From NCBI GenBank assembly GCA_019241645.1, contig JAFAWQ010000039.1, forward strand, positions 62,001-126,000: 64,000 nucleotides of DNA, written 5' to 3'. This document shows positions 17,056 to 24,512 of this stretch, one piece after another (position 1 is the stretch's first letter; every line of letters starts with the position of its first letter). A program made the translations under genes and the position numbers. The notes beneath the pieces were generated by a model that was not told the DNA's origin, ran no database searches, and saw only the letters and a program-made list of their open reading frames with translations. The stretch is from Alphaproteobacteria bacterium (GTDB taxonomy: Bacteria > Pseudomonadota > Alphaproteobacteria > Micropepsales > Micropepsaceae).

Positions 17056-17808
17056 TTACTCCTTGATGCCCCACGAGCCCAGCACATCCGCCGTGCGTGG
17101 ACTGAGGCGAATGGCGGCGGCCATGTCTTGTTTACCAGCGTCTTCCTGACCCGCATGGCGCCTGGCCAGTCCGCGCATGTAGAGAGCCCCGGCGCTCTCC
17201 GGCTTTTCCTTCAGCACAGCATCGCAATCCGCGACGGCGTCCGCATAGCGGCCCAGCCGGTAGAGCACGAAGCAGCGCGCCTCGCGCGCGTTGGTATCTT
17301 CCGGCTTCAGCCGGATGGCCTCGTCGCATTCGCTGAGCGCTCGCGCCAGGGGTTTGCCCCGCACGACCCGCACCCAGCAGAGATTCGTCAAAGCCTCTCT
17401 CTCCGGCTTGCCCTTGGCGGCCTCCGCGTAATCGGCGAGTGCCTTTTCATGATCGCCCGTATCTTCGTAGGCATCGCCGCGCATTTCGTAGATGGCGGTC
17501 GGATCGTGCATCCAGCCGAGAGCATGGGTGTAATCGTCGATCGCGCTTTGCGGATCGCCGTCGAAATGCTGCAGCAGGCCGCGCGCGAACAGCATGCAGG
17601 CCTGCGCCCGGGTCGGCGCATGCGGATTGCGCAGCATGCGCGTCAACTCCGCGATGCGGTAGTGAATGGGCGGCGCCAGCACCGGATAGGCAAAGCAACG
17701 ATCGGGACTGAACGCCGATGACGGAGGCGCGACGAAGATCGCAATCGCACACAGCATTGCGGCACCGCCGACGCGAACGCTTCCGGCCATTGCCCACTTT
17801 AACGCCAT
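17056..17808 (-). CDS. Exported TPR-repeat protein B
   Basis: A 250-aa protein with a signal peptide (about residues 1-33). TPR units follow (YTHALGWMHDPTAIYEMRG, EKALADYAEAAKGKPERE, CDEAIRLKPEDTNAREARC). Its ATG directly abuts the TGA of the NlpC/P60 gene g14, which implies translational coupling to the GTA operon. It is paralogous to TPR protein A downstream. A role in envelope passage or assembly of particles would be speculative. Confidence 0.85.
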   Translation of the reverse strand: MALKWAMAGSVRVGGAAMLCAIAIFVAPPSSAFSPDRCFAYPVLAPPIHYRIAELTRMLRNPHAPTRAQACMLFARGLLQHFDGDPQSAIDDYTHALGWMHDPTAIYEMRGDAYEDTGDHEKALADYAEAAKGKPEREALTNLCWVRVVRGKPLARALSECDEAIRLKPEDTNAREARCFVLYRLGRYADAVADCDAVLKEKPESAGALYMRGLARRHAGQEDAGKQDMAAAIRLSPRTADVLGSWGIKE

Positions 17809-18546
17809 TCAAGCGGAGATGCGAAAGGCAAAGGCGAGCTTGCCGCGCCAGAACGGCGAAAGCGGCTCCTCGCTCACCCGCTTGTTCTGGCGAGAATGGA
17901 TCAAGGCTAGATTCCCTCCCTTGAAAAGGGAGGGTCGGATCGCGCAGCGATCCGGGGAGGGATCATTCTCCGGTGCTGGCAGCATGACCCCCACCCGATC
18001 CGCTCTGCGGATCGACCTCCCCCTTTCCGGGGGAGGAAACGAAGCCACAATCCCGCAATGTTTGGCCGGGCCGTGCGGCAGCATGCGGAACAGCACGATG
18101 TCGCCCGGGCCGATGTCTTTCGCGGAAATCTCCGCCGCATGGCGCCGGAGCGCCATATAGAAGGTTTCGACCCCGGTGGCCTCTGCCCAGTCCAGCGAAT
18201 AGGGCGGAACATCCTCGGGCTCCTCGCCGCGCAACTCGCGCCAGATGCCACGCAGCAAACCCAGACAATCACATCCGATGCCTTTGAGACTTGCCTGATG
18301 CACATACGGCGTCCCGATCCAGGATCGCGCGATGGCAACGATTTGGGATTCCCTCTCCCCCTCGGGGGGAGAGGGATACAGGGTGAGGGGGATGGCGGAA
18401 TTCAGAACACAGAAGTCGGAAGTCAGAACCGGATGCGAATAAGGAGCGGTTTCGATTTCTGATTTCTGACTTCTGATTTCCGATACCCCCTCACCCCTGC
18501 CCCTCTCCCCCATAGGGGGCGAGGGGAATCGTTGTTCAGTTTCCAT
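17809..18546 (-). CDS. GTA gp14 NlpC/P60 cell-wall peptidase carrying two in-frame repeat insertions
   Basis: The catalytic Cys lies in GCDCLGLLRGIW and the His in AKHCGIVAS, as in GTA gp14 NlpC/P60 peptidases that act on peptidoglycan at the tail tip. The product is 245 aa, whereas the family is near 140-150. The excess is explained by two translated palindromic repeats: about 62 codons after METE at the N-terminus and about 44 codons between HCGIVAS and LALIHS. The start ATG overlaps the TGA of g13 (ATGGAAACTGA), so it is probably ancestral. Whether the inserted loops are tolerated is unknown. Confidence 0.88.
   Translation of the reverse strand: METEQRFPSPPMGERGRGEGVSEIRSQKSEIETAPYSHPVLTSDFCVLNSAIPLTLYPSPPEGERESQIVAIARSWIGTPYVHQASLKGIGCDCLGLLRGIWRELRGEEPEDVPPYSLDWAEATGVETFYMALRRHAAEISAKDIGPGDIVLFRMLPHGPAKHCGIVASFPPPERGRSIRRADRVGVMLPAPENDPSPDRCAIRPSLFKGGNLALIHSRQNKRVSEEPLSPFWRGKLAFAFRISA
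17909..18043. repeat. GC-rich palindromic repeat, copy 3, inside the g14 coding region
   Basis: The ends CCCTCCCTTGAAAAGGGAGGG and CCTCCCCCTTTCCGGGGGAGG are each hairpins, with CCACCCGATCC inside. The copy is translated in frame as FPPPERGRSIRR ... PSLFKGGN within the peptidase. Confidence 0.9.
18345..18532. repeat. GC-rich palindromic repeat, copy 4, coding for the g14 N-terminus
   Basis: The ends CCCTCTCCCCCTCGGGGGGAGAGGG and CCCCTCTCCCCCATAGGGGGCGAGGGG flank an AT-richer core with repeated TTCTGATTTCTGA-type pyrimidine stretches. It is read in frame directly after METE of the peptidase. It is a different sub-type from the AGGTCGATTTGC copies. Confidence 0.85.
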
Positions 18547-19429
18547 AGCGGCTGCCTCCGTCGAGGAGTTGCGATTGCGCCGGGTAGGACGTCACCGCGT
18601 CGTTGCCGGGCATGTAGGGGAAGCCGCGGAAGTTCAGGGTATTGGCGAACTTCGCCTTGCAGGTGCCGAACTGCTTGTCGCAGCCGGCGCTGACGATGAA
18701 GGAATCGCCGATCGCGATCGCTTCGCTCATCCGCTGCCAGAGTTCGAGACTGACCCGCGTACCGACAACGCCGTGGCGCTTCACTTCGATGGCACGCCCC
18801 GCATTGGCGCCGCTCGTCCAGCTGAGCTTGCCGCCGGCGAACCATTGATCCGCGAAATCGTCGAGCCCGCTTGCCGTGAAGCGCCGCTGATCGGTGATCG
18901 TGGCCACGCTTCCAACGCCGCTATACAGCGGATTGCTCAGGTCGATGGTGCAGCGCGCATCGCCGAGATCGGCATCGCAGGAATATCCGTAGGCGCGGCC
19001 GACCGGCTGATTGAGCCGATGCGCCAGGCCGCGCACCTCCGCCTGGAACGCGGTGCGCCCGCGCTTCACCTCGCCGAGATTACCTTTGCGCATCAGCACG
19101 CGCTGATCCGGCGCCGCCCAATTTACCCGCCAGATTTCGATGCTCGCATTGTCGTAGAGGCCAGCGGCAAGATCGGCTTCGCCGATGGCGCCGGACGACA
19201 GCGCGCCAAGCACGGTGAGATTGTCCACCGCCAGGCCGAGCGTGGACTGCACCTCGCTGGCGGTGAAGCCGCTCACCGCTTCGTAAGTCACGCCATCGAA
19301 CACCACCGCGACATCATGATCGGTGAAGCCAAGCGTCGTCGCATCGCCGCGCACGATCTTCCAGCACCAGCACAAGGTGGTGGTGCCGGAGTTCAGGTGT
19401 GATTGGAGAGCGGGTGAGATGGATTTCAC
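18536..19429 (-). CDS. GTA gp13, DUF2163 tail tip protein
   Basis: A 297-aa protein matching the DUF2163 family of GTA and siphophage distal tail proteins. The N-terminal part reads CWKIVRGDATTLGFTDHD, then GFTASEVQSTLGLAVDN. A C-terminal Cys-containing segment (YSCDADLGDARC, CDKQFGTCKAKF, NTLNFRGFPYMPG) is typical of gp13. It starts with GTG in a GTGA overlap with g12, and its stop overlaps the g14 start, so the tail genes are coupled. In the Rhodobacter GTA this protein binds an iron-sulfur-type cluster near the tail tip; the Cys residues here fit that. Confidence 0.93.
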   Translation of the reverse strand: MKSISPALQSHLNSGTTTLCWCWKIVRGDATTLGFTDHDVAVVFDGVTYEAVSGFTASEVQSTLGLAVDNLTVLGALSSGAIGEADLAAGLYDNASIEIWRVNWAAPDQRVLMRKGNLGEVKRGRTAFQAEVRGLAHRLNQPVGRAYGYSCDADLGDARCTIDLSNPLYSGVGSVATITDQRRFTASGLDDFADQWFAGGKLSWTSGANAGRAIEVKRHGVVGTRVSLELWQRMSEAIAIGDSFIVSAGCDKQFGTCKAKFANTLNFRGFPYMPGNDAVTSYPAQSQLLDGGSRYGN

Positions 19430-20049
19430 AGCCGAATCTCCACCAGCGGGATCGAGGGGATTTCACCGGCGGCGAAGTTCGAGAGATTGATCGAAAGAGA
19501 ATCCGTGTCGAATCGCACCGGTGTGTCGAATTCGTAACCGGCGGTGATGGCGGCGCCGGCAGCAGGCGCGGAGGCAAACGCAATCAGGCCCGTTGTATCG
19601 TCGATTGTGATACCCGAGGTTTGCTCCAGGCCCGCGACGGCGATACGCACCGTTCCGGCGACTGGTTTCTTGATGGTACGCACCGAACTGGAGGGGCCCG
19701 AGATGTAGGTCTTGATCAGCTGAAACTGCGTTGTTGTTCCATCGCCGGTGCCGATGTTCTGATCGAGCGGCGCCAAGGCCGCGTTCGGCGCGCAGGATTT
19801 GAAATCGGCGAAATCCCTGAAGCGAAAGCCATAGAGGCGCCCCAGGCGAGCTTCGAAGAATGCAATGACCGCGTGCAGATCGTCCAGAGTTTTCACGCCG
19901 TAGCCCACATCGTAATGCCTTCGCGAATTGGCCCACACGGCGTTGCGCTCCTCGAAGCCGGAGCCGAGCGTGACGATTTCCGTCTTGCGCTCCGGCCCGC
20001 CGCTCGAGTGAAAGGCAATGGCGGTGGGGAATTGAATTTCGTGGAACAT
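19426..20049 (-). CDS. GTA gp12, DUF2460 distal tail protein
   Basis: I start at ATG 20049 (MFHEIQFPTAIAFHSSGG), giving 207 aa; the tracked 399-aa ORF only adds antisense of g11. The N-terminal pattern (FPTAIAFHSSGGPERKTEIVTLGSGFEERNAVW) and FEARLGRLYGFRFRDFADFK are characteristic of TIGR02217/DUF2460. The TGATG overlap with g11 upstream and GTGA overlap with g13 downstream show tight coupling. It forms the distal tail ring. Confidence 0.93.
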   Translation of the reverse strand: MFHEIQFPTAIAFHSSGGPERKTEIVTLGSGFEERNAVWANSRRHYDVGYGVKTLDDLHAVIAFFEARLGRLYGFRFRDFADFKSCAPNAALAPLDQNIGTGDGTTTQFQLIKTYISGPSSSVRTIKKPVAGTVRIAVAGLEQTSGITIDDTTGLIAFASAPAAGAAITAGYEFDTPVRFDTDSLSINLSNFAAGEIPSIPLVEIRL

Positions 20050-20612
20050 CACAAATTCCTTTGGCCGCGGGCTAGCGCGCGGGACAGCATGGCGGCTACT
20101 TGCGTTTCCGATTTGAGAAAGCTCTGCGCGTCGCGCGCGTTCACGTTGAGCACGATCTGCGGCCGTGCCGACGCACCTACCGCACCGTTCGGCACGATCG
20201 AGCCCACGCCTTGCGGCACGAACAGCTCCGGCCCTTGCTCGCCGACGAGATAAGCAAGCCCTGCATCCACCGGTCCACCTGCCGCGCGCGCGCCGCCCAC
20301 AGGCAACAGCGAGGATATCAGCGACGACAGCAAACCTTCGATCGGCTTCTCGATGAACTGCCTGACCGCGATGCGATCGAAATCCGCCAGGATCGCATTG
20401 ACCAGCGAATCCATCGACGCTTTGCCGGAAAGCACGGCGCGCGCAATGGTGTCGGCGATGGCGTTGAAGCTGCCGCTGACTGCGCGCTCGATTTGCGTGG
20501 CGCTGTCGGTGACCGGCCCTTTGGCGAACGCATCGAGCGATTTCGCCACGGCGGCCAGCGCGGTATCCACGCCGGAGAAATCGGCGTTTACGTTTACGGT
20601 TGCGCTCGCCAT
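20049..20612 (-). CDS. GTA gp11, short tail tape measure protein
   Basis: A 187-aa protein similar to the C-terminal region of lambda-type tape measure proteins: ADFDRIAVRQFIEKPIEGLLSSL, AAGGPVDAGLAYLVGEQGPELFVPQGVGSIVPNG. The short length fits the short tails of GTA particles. The start ATG overlaps the end of g10.1. It sets tail length and is ejected with DNA. Confidence 0.9.
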   Translation of the reverse strand: MASATVNVNADFSGVDTALAAVAKSLDAFAKGPVTDSATQIERAVSGSFNAIADTIARAVLSGKASMDSLVNAILADFDRIAVRQFIEKPIEGLLSSLISSLLPVGGARAAGGPVDAGLAYLVGEQGPELFVPQGVGSIVPNGAVGASARPQIVLNVNARDAQSFLKSETQVAAMLSRALARGQRNL

Positions 20613-20764
20613 GGTGGCACCTCATCCGGATAAAGCTGCATCAGATGTTCGAGATCGGCGCGCGAGAGCGGAGCAGCGCGGTGCGAGCGGCGGGCGAATC
20701 CGTTCACCGCTGCGCGCCACTCGCCGAGCGACATGGCCCAGAACACCTCCGGTGTTATCCGCAT
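20594..20764 (-). CDS. GTA g10.1 (rcc01693-type tail assembly chaperone), N-terminally truncated
   Basis: This 56-aa ORF is below the track cutoff. It reads MRITPEVFWAMSLGEWRAAVNG ... LEHLMQLYPDEVPPWRAQP, the typical end of g10.1 proteins found between g10 and the tape measure. In the same frame just upstream the DNA still encodes KPFGWDRILELAFG, the expected N-terminus. No start codon precedes it, because a palindromic repeat has replaced that DNA. Translation can only begin at the GTG/ATG overlapping the g10 stop. Function may be impaired. Confidence 0.8.
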   Translation of the reverse strand: MRITPEVFWAMSLGEWRAAVNGFARRSHRAAPLSRADLEHLMQLYPDEVPPWRAQP

Positions 20765-21171
20765 CACGCCGAAGGCGAGTTCGAGGATGCGGTCCCAGCC
20801 AAAGGGCTTGCGTGCGCCCCCTCCACCGCGCTTTGCGCGGTCCCCCTCCCCGGCTGCGCAGGGGAGGATCCCTCTCGCTTCAGCCCGACAGCATCGAAGG
20901 CATCGGTGATGGCGCCGATTAAGGTGCCGAGGCCGGTGTCGAGCTTCAGCACTTCGGCCGGCGCGATGTCATGTCCGGCGCCGCGCAACAATGCCGCCGC
21001 AACCATCGCCAGATCCATGGTGCCAAGGGATTTCAGCTTGCCGGCGATTTCGCTCAAGCTGGAAACGCCTAGGCCGTTTTCGATTTCGGCCAGCGCGCCG
21101 AGCGTCAGCCGCATGACATAGCGTTCGGTTCCGGCAAGAAATTCGCTCTCGCCCCGGATTTTGTTGGGCAT
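20764..21171 (-). CDS. GTA gp10-family tail assembly protein with repeat-derived C-terminus
   Basis: The start ATG 21171 (MPNKIRGESEFLAGTERYV) has AAGGAG seven bases upstream. Residues 1 to about 100 match the GTA-gp10 family (LTLGALAEIENGLGVSSLSEIAGKL ... LLRGAGHDIAPAEVLKLD), a tail assembly chaperone-like protein. After GLKREG the sequence (SSPAQPGRGTAQSAVEGA ...) is a translated palindromic repeat followed by out-of-frame g10.1 DNA. The natural C-terminus has therefore been replaced by about 35 foreign residues. Confidence 0.88.
   Translation of the reverse strand: MPNKIRGESEFLAGTERYVMRLTLGALAEIENGLGVSSLSEIAGKLKSLGTMDLAMVAAALLRGAGHDIAPAEVLKLDTGLGTLIGAITDAFDAVGLKREGSSPAQPGRGTAQSAVEGAHASPLAGTASSNSPSA
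20815..20876. repeat. Partial palindromic repeat, copy 5, in the 3' end of g10
   Basis: CCCCCTCCACCGCGCTTTGCGCGGTCCCCCTCCCCGGCTGCGCAGGGGAGG contains two hairpins (CCGCGC/GCGCGG and CTCCCC/GGGGAG). It is a shorter sub-type than the 140-bp copies and lies wholly inside the g10 reading frame. Confidence 0.75.
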
Positions 21172-21191
21172 TGTGAAACTCCTTCTCTCGA

Positions 21192-21608
21192 TCAAAGCGC
21201 CGTAAACGTCAGCGCGCCGGCGGAATGCAGCGACAGCGACAGCTTTACTTCGCCATCGTGCGGGCCTTCGTATTGCAGGGAGGCGATCTGGAACGGTCCG
21301 GCGATGGTTCCGAAGTTCGGAACGATCACCTGGAAGTTCGGCGTTGTCTGATTGAAGAATGCGCTACGCAGACTTTCGTCGCTCGCCGCATCCTTGAACA
21401 CACCGGAGCCGGAGAAGCTTGCGGCTTTCACACCAGCGCCCGCCAGCAATTCGCGCCAGTGATTGGCCGAATCGGCATTGGTGACATCGACGGTGGTGGA
21501 ATTGAACGACAAGGTCGTGGTGCGCAGGCCGGCGACGGTGGTGAAAGTCTCGGGCATCCCGCCATCGCCGATCTTGACGAGCAGGTCGCGCCCCTTTTGT
21601 GCGGACAT
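21192..21608 (-). CDS. GTA gp9, major tail tube protein (TP901-1 family)
   Basis: A 138-aa protein beginning MSAQKGRDLLVKIGDG and containing the family pattern LRTTTLSFNSTTVDVTNADS, GAGVKAASFSGSGVFKD and EVKLSLSLHSAGALTFTAL. It polymerises into the tail tube. It lies between g8 and g10 as in the Rhodobacter GTA, with intact length and no repeat insertion. Confidence 0.93.
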   Translation of the reverse strand: MSAQKGRDLLVKIGDGGMPETFTTVAGLRTTTLSFNSTTVDVTNADSANHWRELLAGAGVKAASFSGSGVFKDAASDESLRSAFFNQTTPNFQVIVPNFGTIAGPFQIASLQYEGPHDGEVKLSLSLHSAGALTFTAL

Positions 21609-21619
21609 GTTGTTTCTCC

Positions 21620-22021
21620 TTAGGGTTCGGTGACGGCGCGGAAGGTGAGCCGCGCGCGAAAGGTCTGGCCGTCGGGCTCGCGGCTGAAGCCAGTCGCGAG
21701 ATGGCGGATATCGATCAGGGTGGCGCCGCTGATCGCGAGCACAGCATTGTGCAGCGTGGCGCGGACGATTTCGGCGATCTGCTTGGCTTCCTCGTGCCCT
21801 GCGCTTCGCGACCAGACATCAATTTGAACCGCATGCTCGCTGCCGGTTTCGGTCGCGGTGCTCCAGTCGCTTTCGCCACCATCGCCCAGCACCACATAGG
21901 GAAAGACGCTTTCGCGCGGCACGAAATCGAACAGGCAAGTGCCGATCAGCGCCTGCAGTTCACTGCTGGCCGAAAGCGCGGCGAAGATCGCCTGCTGCAG
22001 AGCGAAAGAGATGCCGCTCAT
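21620..22021 (-). CDS. GTA gp8, DUF3168 tail terminator-like protein
   Basis: A 133-aa protein of the DUF3168 family (LQALIGTCLFDFVPRESVFPYVVLGDG ... IDVWSRSAGHEEAKQIAEIVRATL). It probably forms the tail-terminator ring. The ATGA overlap with the g7 stop shows translational coupling. Confidence 0.9.
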   Translation of the reverse strand: MSGISFALQQAIFAALSASSELQALIGTCLFDFVPRESVFPYVVLGDGGESDWSTATETGSEHAVQIDVWSRSAGHEEAKQIAEIVRATLHNAVLAISGATLIDIRHLATGFSREPDGQTFRARLTFRAVTEP

Positions 22022-22332
22022 GCGATTTTCTCCGTCATCAGAGTGAGGAATTGGGCTTGGGGGCCATCGTCGAGCACCGCATGAATGGTGAACACGCGTC
22101 CGCCGTCGGTCGCGCGCATGCCGGCGGCTACGTCCGTGCGGCGGCGAATGGTGATGCGATAGCGAACGCGCGCTTCGCTGGCATCGGGACCGAACACATC
22201 GGCGCCGCTGACTGGTTCGATCTCAGCCCATACGGTGGCGAGCGTGCTCCAGCCCGCGCTGTATCCGCCGCCGCCGTCGGGCAAGAGCGTCTGCGCTTCC
22301 AGCGTGACGCGGCGGTTCAGTGAAGAGAGCAT
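22018..22332 (-). CDS. GTA gp7, phage head-tail adaptor / head closure protein
   Basis: A 104-aa SPP1 gp16-type head closure protein: MLSSLNRRVTLEAQ, then STLATVWAEIEPVSG, then VRYRITIRRRTDVAAGMRA. It joins the connector to the tail. The upstream space to g6 is filled by a palindromic repeat, unlike the tight junction with g8 downstream. Confidence 0.9.
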   Translation of the reverse strand: MLSSLNRRVTLEAQTLLPDGGGGYSAGWSTLATVWAEIEPVSGADVFGPDASEARVRYRITIRRRTDVAAGMRATDGGRVFTIHAVLDDGPQAQFLTLMTEKIA

Positions 22333-22354
22333 GATGTTTCTCCAACGCGCTGCC

Positions 22355-22503
22355 TAACCCCCTCCCCTCGCGGGAGGGGGCAAATGCTTTGAGCGAAGCG
22401 AAAAGTATTTGGGGGAGGGGAGAACGAGGCTTTGCCCCTCCCCCAAGCCTCACGCGCGTGTGCACGTTCGGCTTGCCCCCTCCCGCGAGGGGAGGGGGTA
22501 GTA
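22355..22503. repeat. GC-rich palindromic repeat, copy 6
   Basis: The ends CCCCCTCCCCTCGCGGGAGGGGG and CCCCCTCCCGCGAGGGGAGGGGG are inverted copies, so the whole ~149 bp can fold on itself. The interior has ATTTGGGGGAGGGG and CCCCTCCCCCAA. It lies between g6 and g7. Confidence 0.9.
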
Positions 22504-22512
22504 AGCGCATCG

Positions 22513-23076
22513 CTAGAGATGCAAGACTCGGAACGGCGACAGCAGCGCTAGAATGTCCAGCGGCAATTCAGCCGGCGCTTCGCCGCGGTGTTCGTACAGG
22601 AAGGCAGTCAGTTCCAAGATGGCGTCGCGAATTCCTGCCGGAACATCGGTCGCGGCGCTGCCGTAACCGGCCGTAAAGGCCACGGCCACCGCATTCATCG
22701 CGCGCAGGTTGATCGGCGGCAGCACCGTCGATTTCAATGCAAGCCGCGCGGGCGCGGAGGCTGCATCCACCTGGTAGGCCGCTGGATCGATCACGCTGGC
22801 GCTATCGTTCGGCGCGTACACCGTGACCGAACTCACGCCCTGCAGTGGCGGCAGCGCGATTTCAATTGGGGCGCAGAGCGGCCAGCCATCCAGCCACAAA
22901 ATCCAGCTTTGCGTGTTGAGCGCGCGGCCGGTGTGCCATTCGGCGCGGGCGCGCGCGGCGATGATGAGGCGGGCGATCAGCGCGTCGTCGTCGCTTGTAT
23001 CGACCTTCAGATGCAGCTTGGCATCGGCCAGAGTCACCGGCTCGACCGCCGGCGGGGTGATGAGTTGGAGGGACAT
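22513..23076 (-). CDS. GTA gp6, head-tail connector protein
   Basis: A 187-aa protein of the phage gp6-like connector family. The N-terminus LITPPAVEPVTLADAKLHLKVD and the helical ALIARLIIAARARAEWHTGR block are diagnostic. It binds the portal and links head to tail. Palindromic repeats flank both ends. Confidence 0.92.
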   Translation of the reverse strand: MSLQLITPPAVEPVTLADAKLHLKVDTSDDDALIARLIIAARARAEWHTGRALNTQSWILWLDGWPLCAPIEIALPPLQGVSSVTVYAPNDSASVIDPAAYQVDAASAPARLALKSTVLPPINLRAMNAVAVAFTAGYGSAATDVPAGIRDAILELTAFLYEHRGEAPAELPLDILALLSPFRVLHL

Positions 23077-23085
23077 AATTCAATC

Positions 23086-23224
23086 CTTCACCTCCCCCAT
23101 TGTGGGGAGGTCGATTTGCTTGAGCGAAAACGAAAGCAAATCGGGTGGGGGGCGATGCTTGTTTTAGGACTGTCCCCCCACCCGCGTCGCTGGGCTCCGC
23201 GACCTCCCCACAAGGGGCAAGTGA
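23086..23224. repeat. GC-rich palindromic repeat, copy 7
   Basis: The left end CACCTCCCCCATTGTGGGGAGGTCGATTTGC is matched by CGACCTCCCCACAAGGGG on the right. The core motif AAAGCAAATCGGGTGGGG is shared with copies 2 and 8. It lies between the capsid gene stop and the g6 start. Confidence 0.92.
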
Positions 23225-23228
23225 TGGG

Positions 23229-24485
23229 CTAGCTCACCGCGAACTTCATCAGCTTGATGGCCTCGAAATTCTGCACGCCGCCGCCCACGCGCTTCGTCGT
23301 GTAGAACAGCACGTAAGGCTTGGCCGAATACGGATCGCGCAGCACGCGAATGCCCACGCGATCCACCACCAGATAACCGCGGGCGAAATCGCCGAAGGCA
23401 ATCGAGTAGGAATTCGTAGCGATGTCCGGCATGTCTTCGGCGACCGCCACCGGGAAGCCGAACAGCGTTGCCGGCTGGCCTGCCGCAAGTCCCGGCGACC
23501 AGATGTAGTTGCCGGTCGAGTCCTTGAACTTGCGGATGGCCGCCTCAACCTTGCGATTCATCACCCAGCTCGCGTTGGCGCGATAAGCCTGCTTCGGAGC
23601 ATATGCCAGATCGAGCAGAGCATCGCTGGGATTGGAGACGGGAAACCCGCCTGCGGAGCCGGAAGGAATGTAGCCGAGATTGCCCCAGCTCCAGCTTCCC
23701 TCCGCCACGTTGGTGTAGCTGAGCAGGCCTTTGGGCTGCGTGGTGCCGTTGCCCGTGATGAACGCGGCACCTTCCTGCACGCCGAAAACGATCTGCACTT
23801 CGGAAGCGAGCCAGGTTTCGATATCCACCTGCGCATCGTCCAGCAATGCCTGCGTCGCGGCCGGCATGGCGTAAAGCTCCATCGCCGGGAAATCGATGGC
23901 CGCGAGATTGGGCGTGCTGGTTTGCGGCCGCGCGTCGGTTTCCGCAACCCAGCCGCTACCCGCGTCGTTGGTGCTGATCGGCTTGCGGTACACATTGCCG
24001 CCGATCTGCTGCACCGTGGCGATGGCGCGGATGGGCGAGACCTTGGCCAACACGCGGTCGATAGTCTGCTCGATCTCCAGCGGCACAACGTAACCGCCGT
24101 CCGGGTTGGAGCCGATGCTCATTGCCTTCAGCTCCAGCGTGTTGAAGCCGCTCGCATCGCCCTTGCGCACGTATGTGTCGAACGCCGCCTTGCGCTCGCG
24201 CGCGGTGCGATCGCTGGCGGCTTTGGTTTCGCCGCCGAGCTGCGGCCGCGCCGCCGACAGCATCAGCTCATCGAGCAGCCGCTTCTGCGTGTCCAGCGCC
24301 TTGTTGATGCGCTCGACCTTTTCTTCGGTGACGACATCGGCGCCGCGCTTCTCCAACTGCGCCAGGCGATTGTCGTTTGCTTCCTTGAAGCTTTCGAAGG
24401 CGTGCAGGAATTCTCCGAACGCCTCCTTGATTTCGCGGCTCTGCGCCGCGTCGCGCGTTTCCAGCGCCTTGGTTTCCAGTTCCAT
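23229..24485 (-). CDS. GTA gp5, HK97-type major capsid protein
   Basis: A 418-aa HK97-fold capsid protein. The N-terminal about 120 residues are a coiled-coil scaffold (delta) domain (AFGEFLHAFESFKEANDNRLAQLEKRG) removed by the prohead protease. The coat domain follows (MSIGSNPDGGYVVPLEIEQ ... VSPIRAIATVQQIGGNVYRKP ... SWVMNRKVEAAIRKFKDSTGNYIW). Length and domains look intact. Confidence 0.96.
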   Translation of the reverse strand: MELETKALETRDAAQSREIKEAFGEFLHAFESFKEANDNRLAQLEKRGADVVTEEKVERINKALDTQKRLLDELMLSAARPQLGGETKAASDRTARERKAAFDTYVRKGDASGFNTLELKAMSIGSNPDGGYVVPLEIEQTIDRVLAKVSPIRAIATVQQIGGNVYRKPISTNDAGSGWVAETDARPQTSTPNLAAIDFPAMELYAMPAATQALLDDAQVDIETWLASEVQIVFGVQEGAAFITGNGTTQPKGLLSYTNVAEGSWSWGNLGYIPSGSAGGFPVSNPSDALLDLAYAPKQAYRANASWVMNRKVEAAIRKFKDSTGNYIWSPGLAAGQPATLFGFPVAVAEDMPDIATNSYSIAFGDFARGYLVVDRVGIRVLRDPYSAKPYVLFYTTKRVGGGVQNFEAIKLMKFAVS

Positions 24486-24512
24486 GTGTGTGGTTCTCCT
24501 TGGGGGTTGAAA

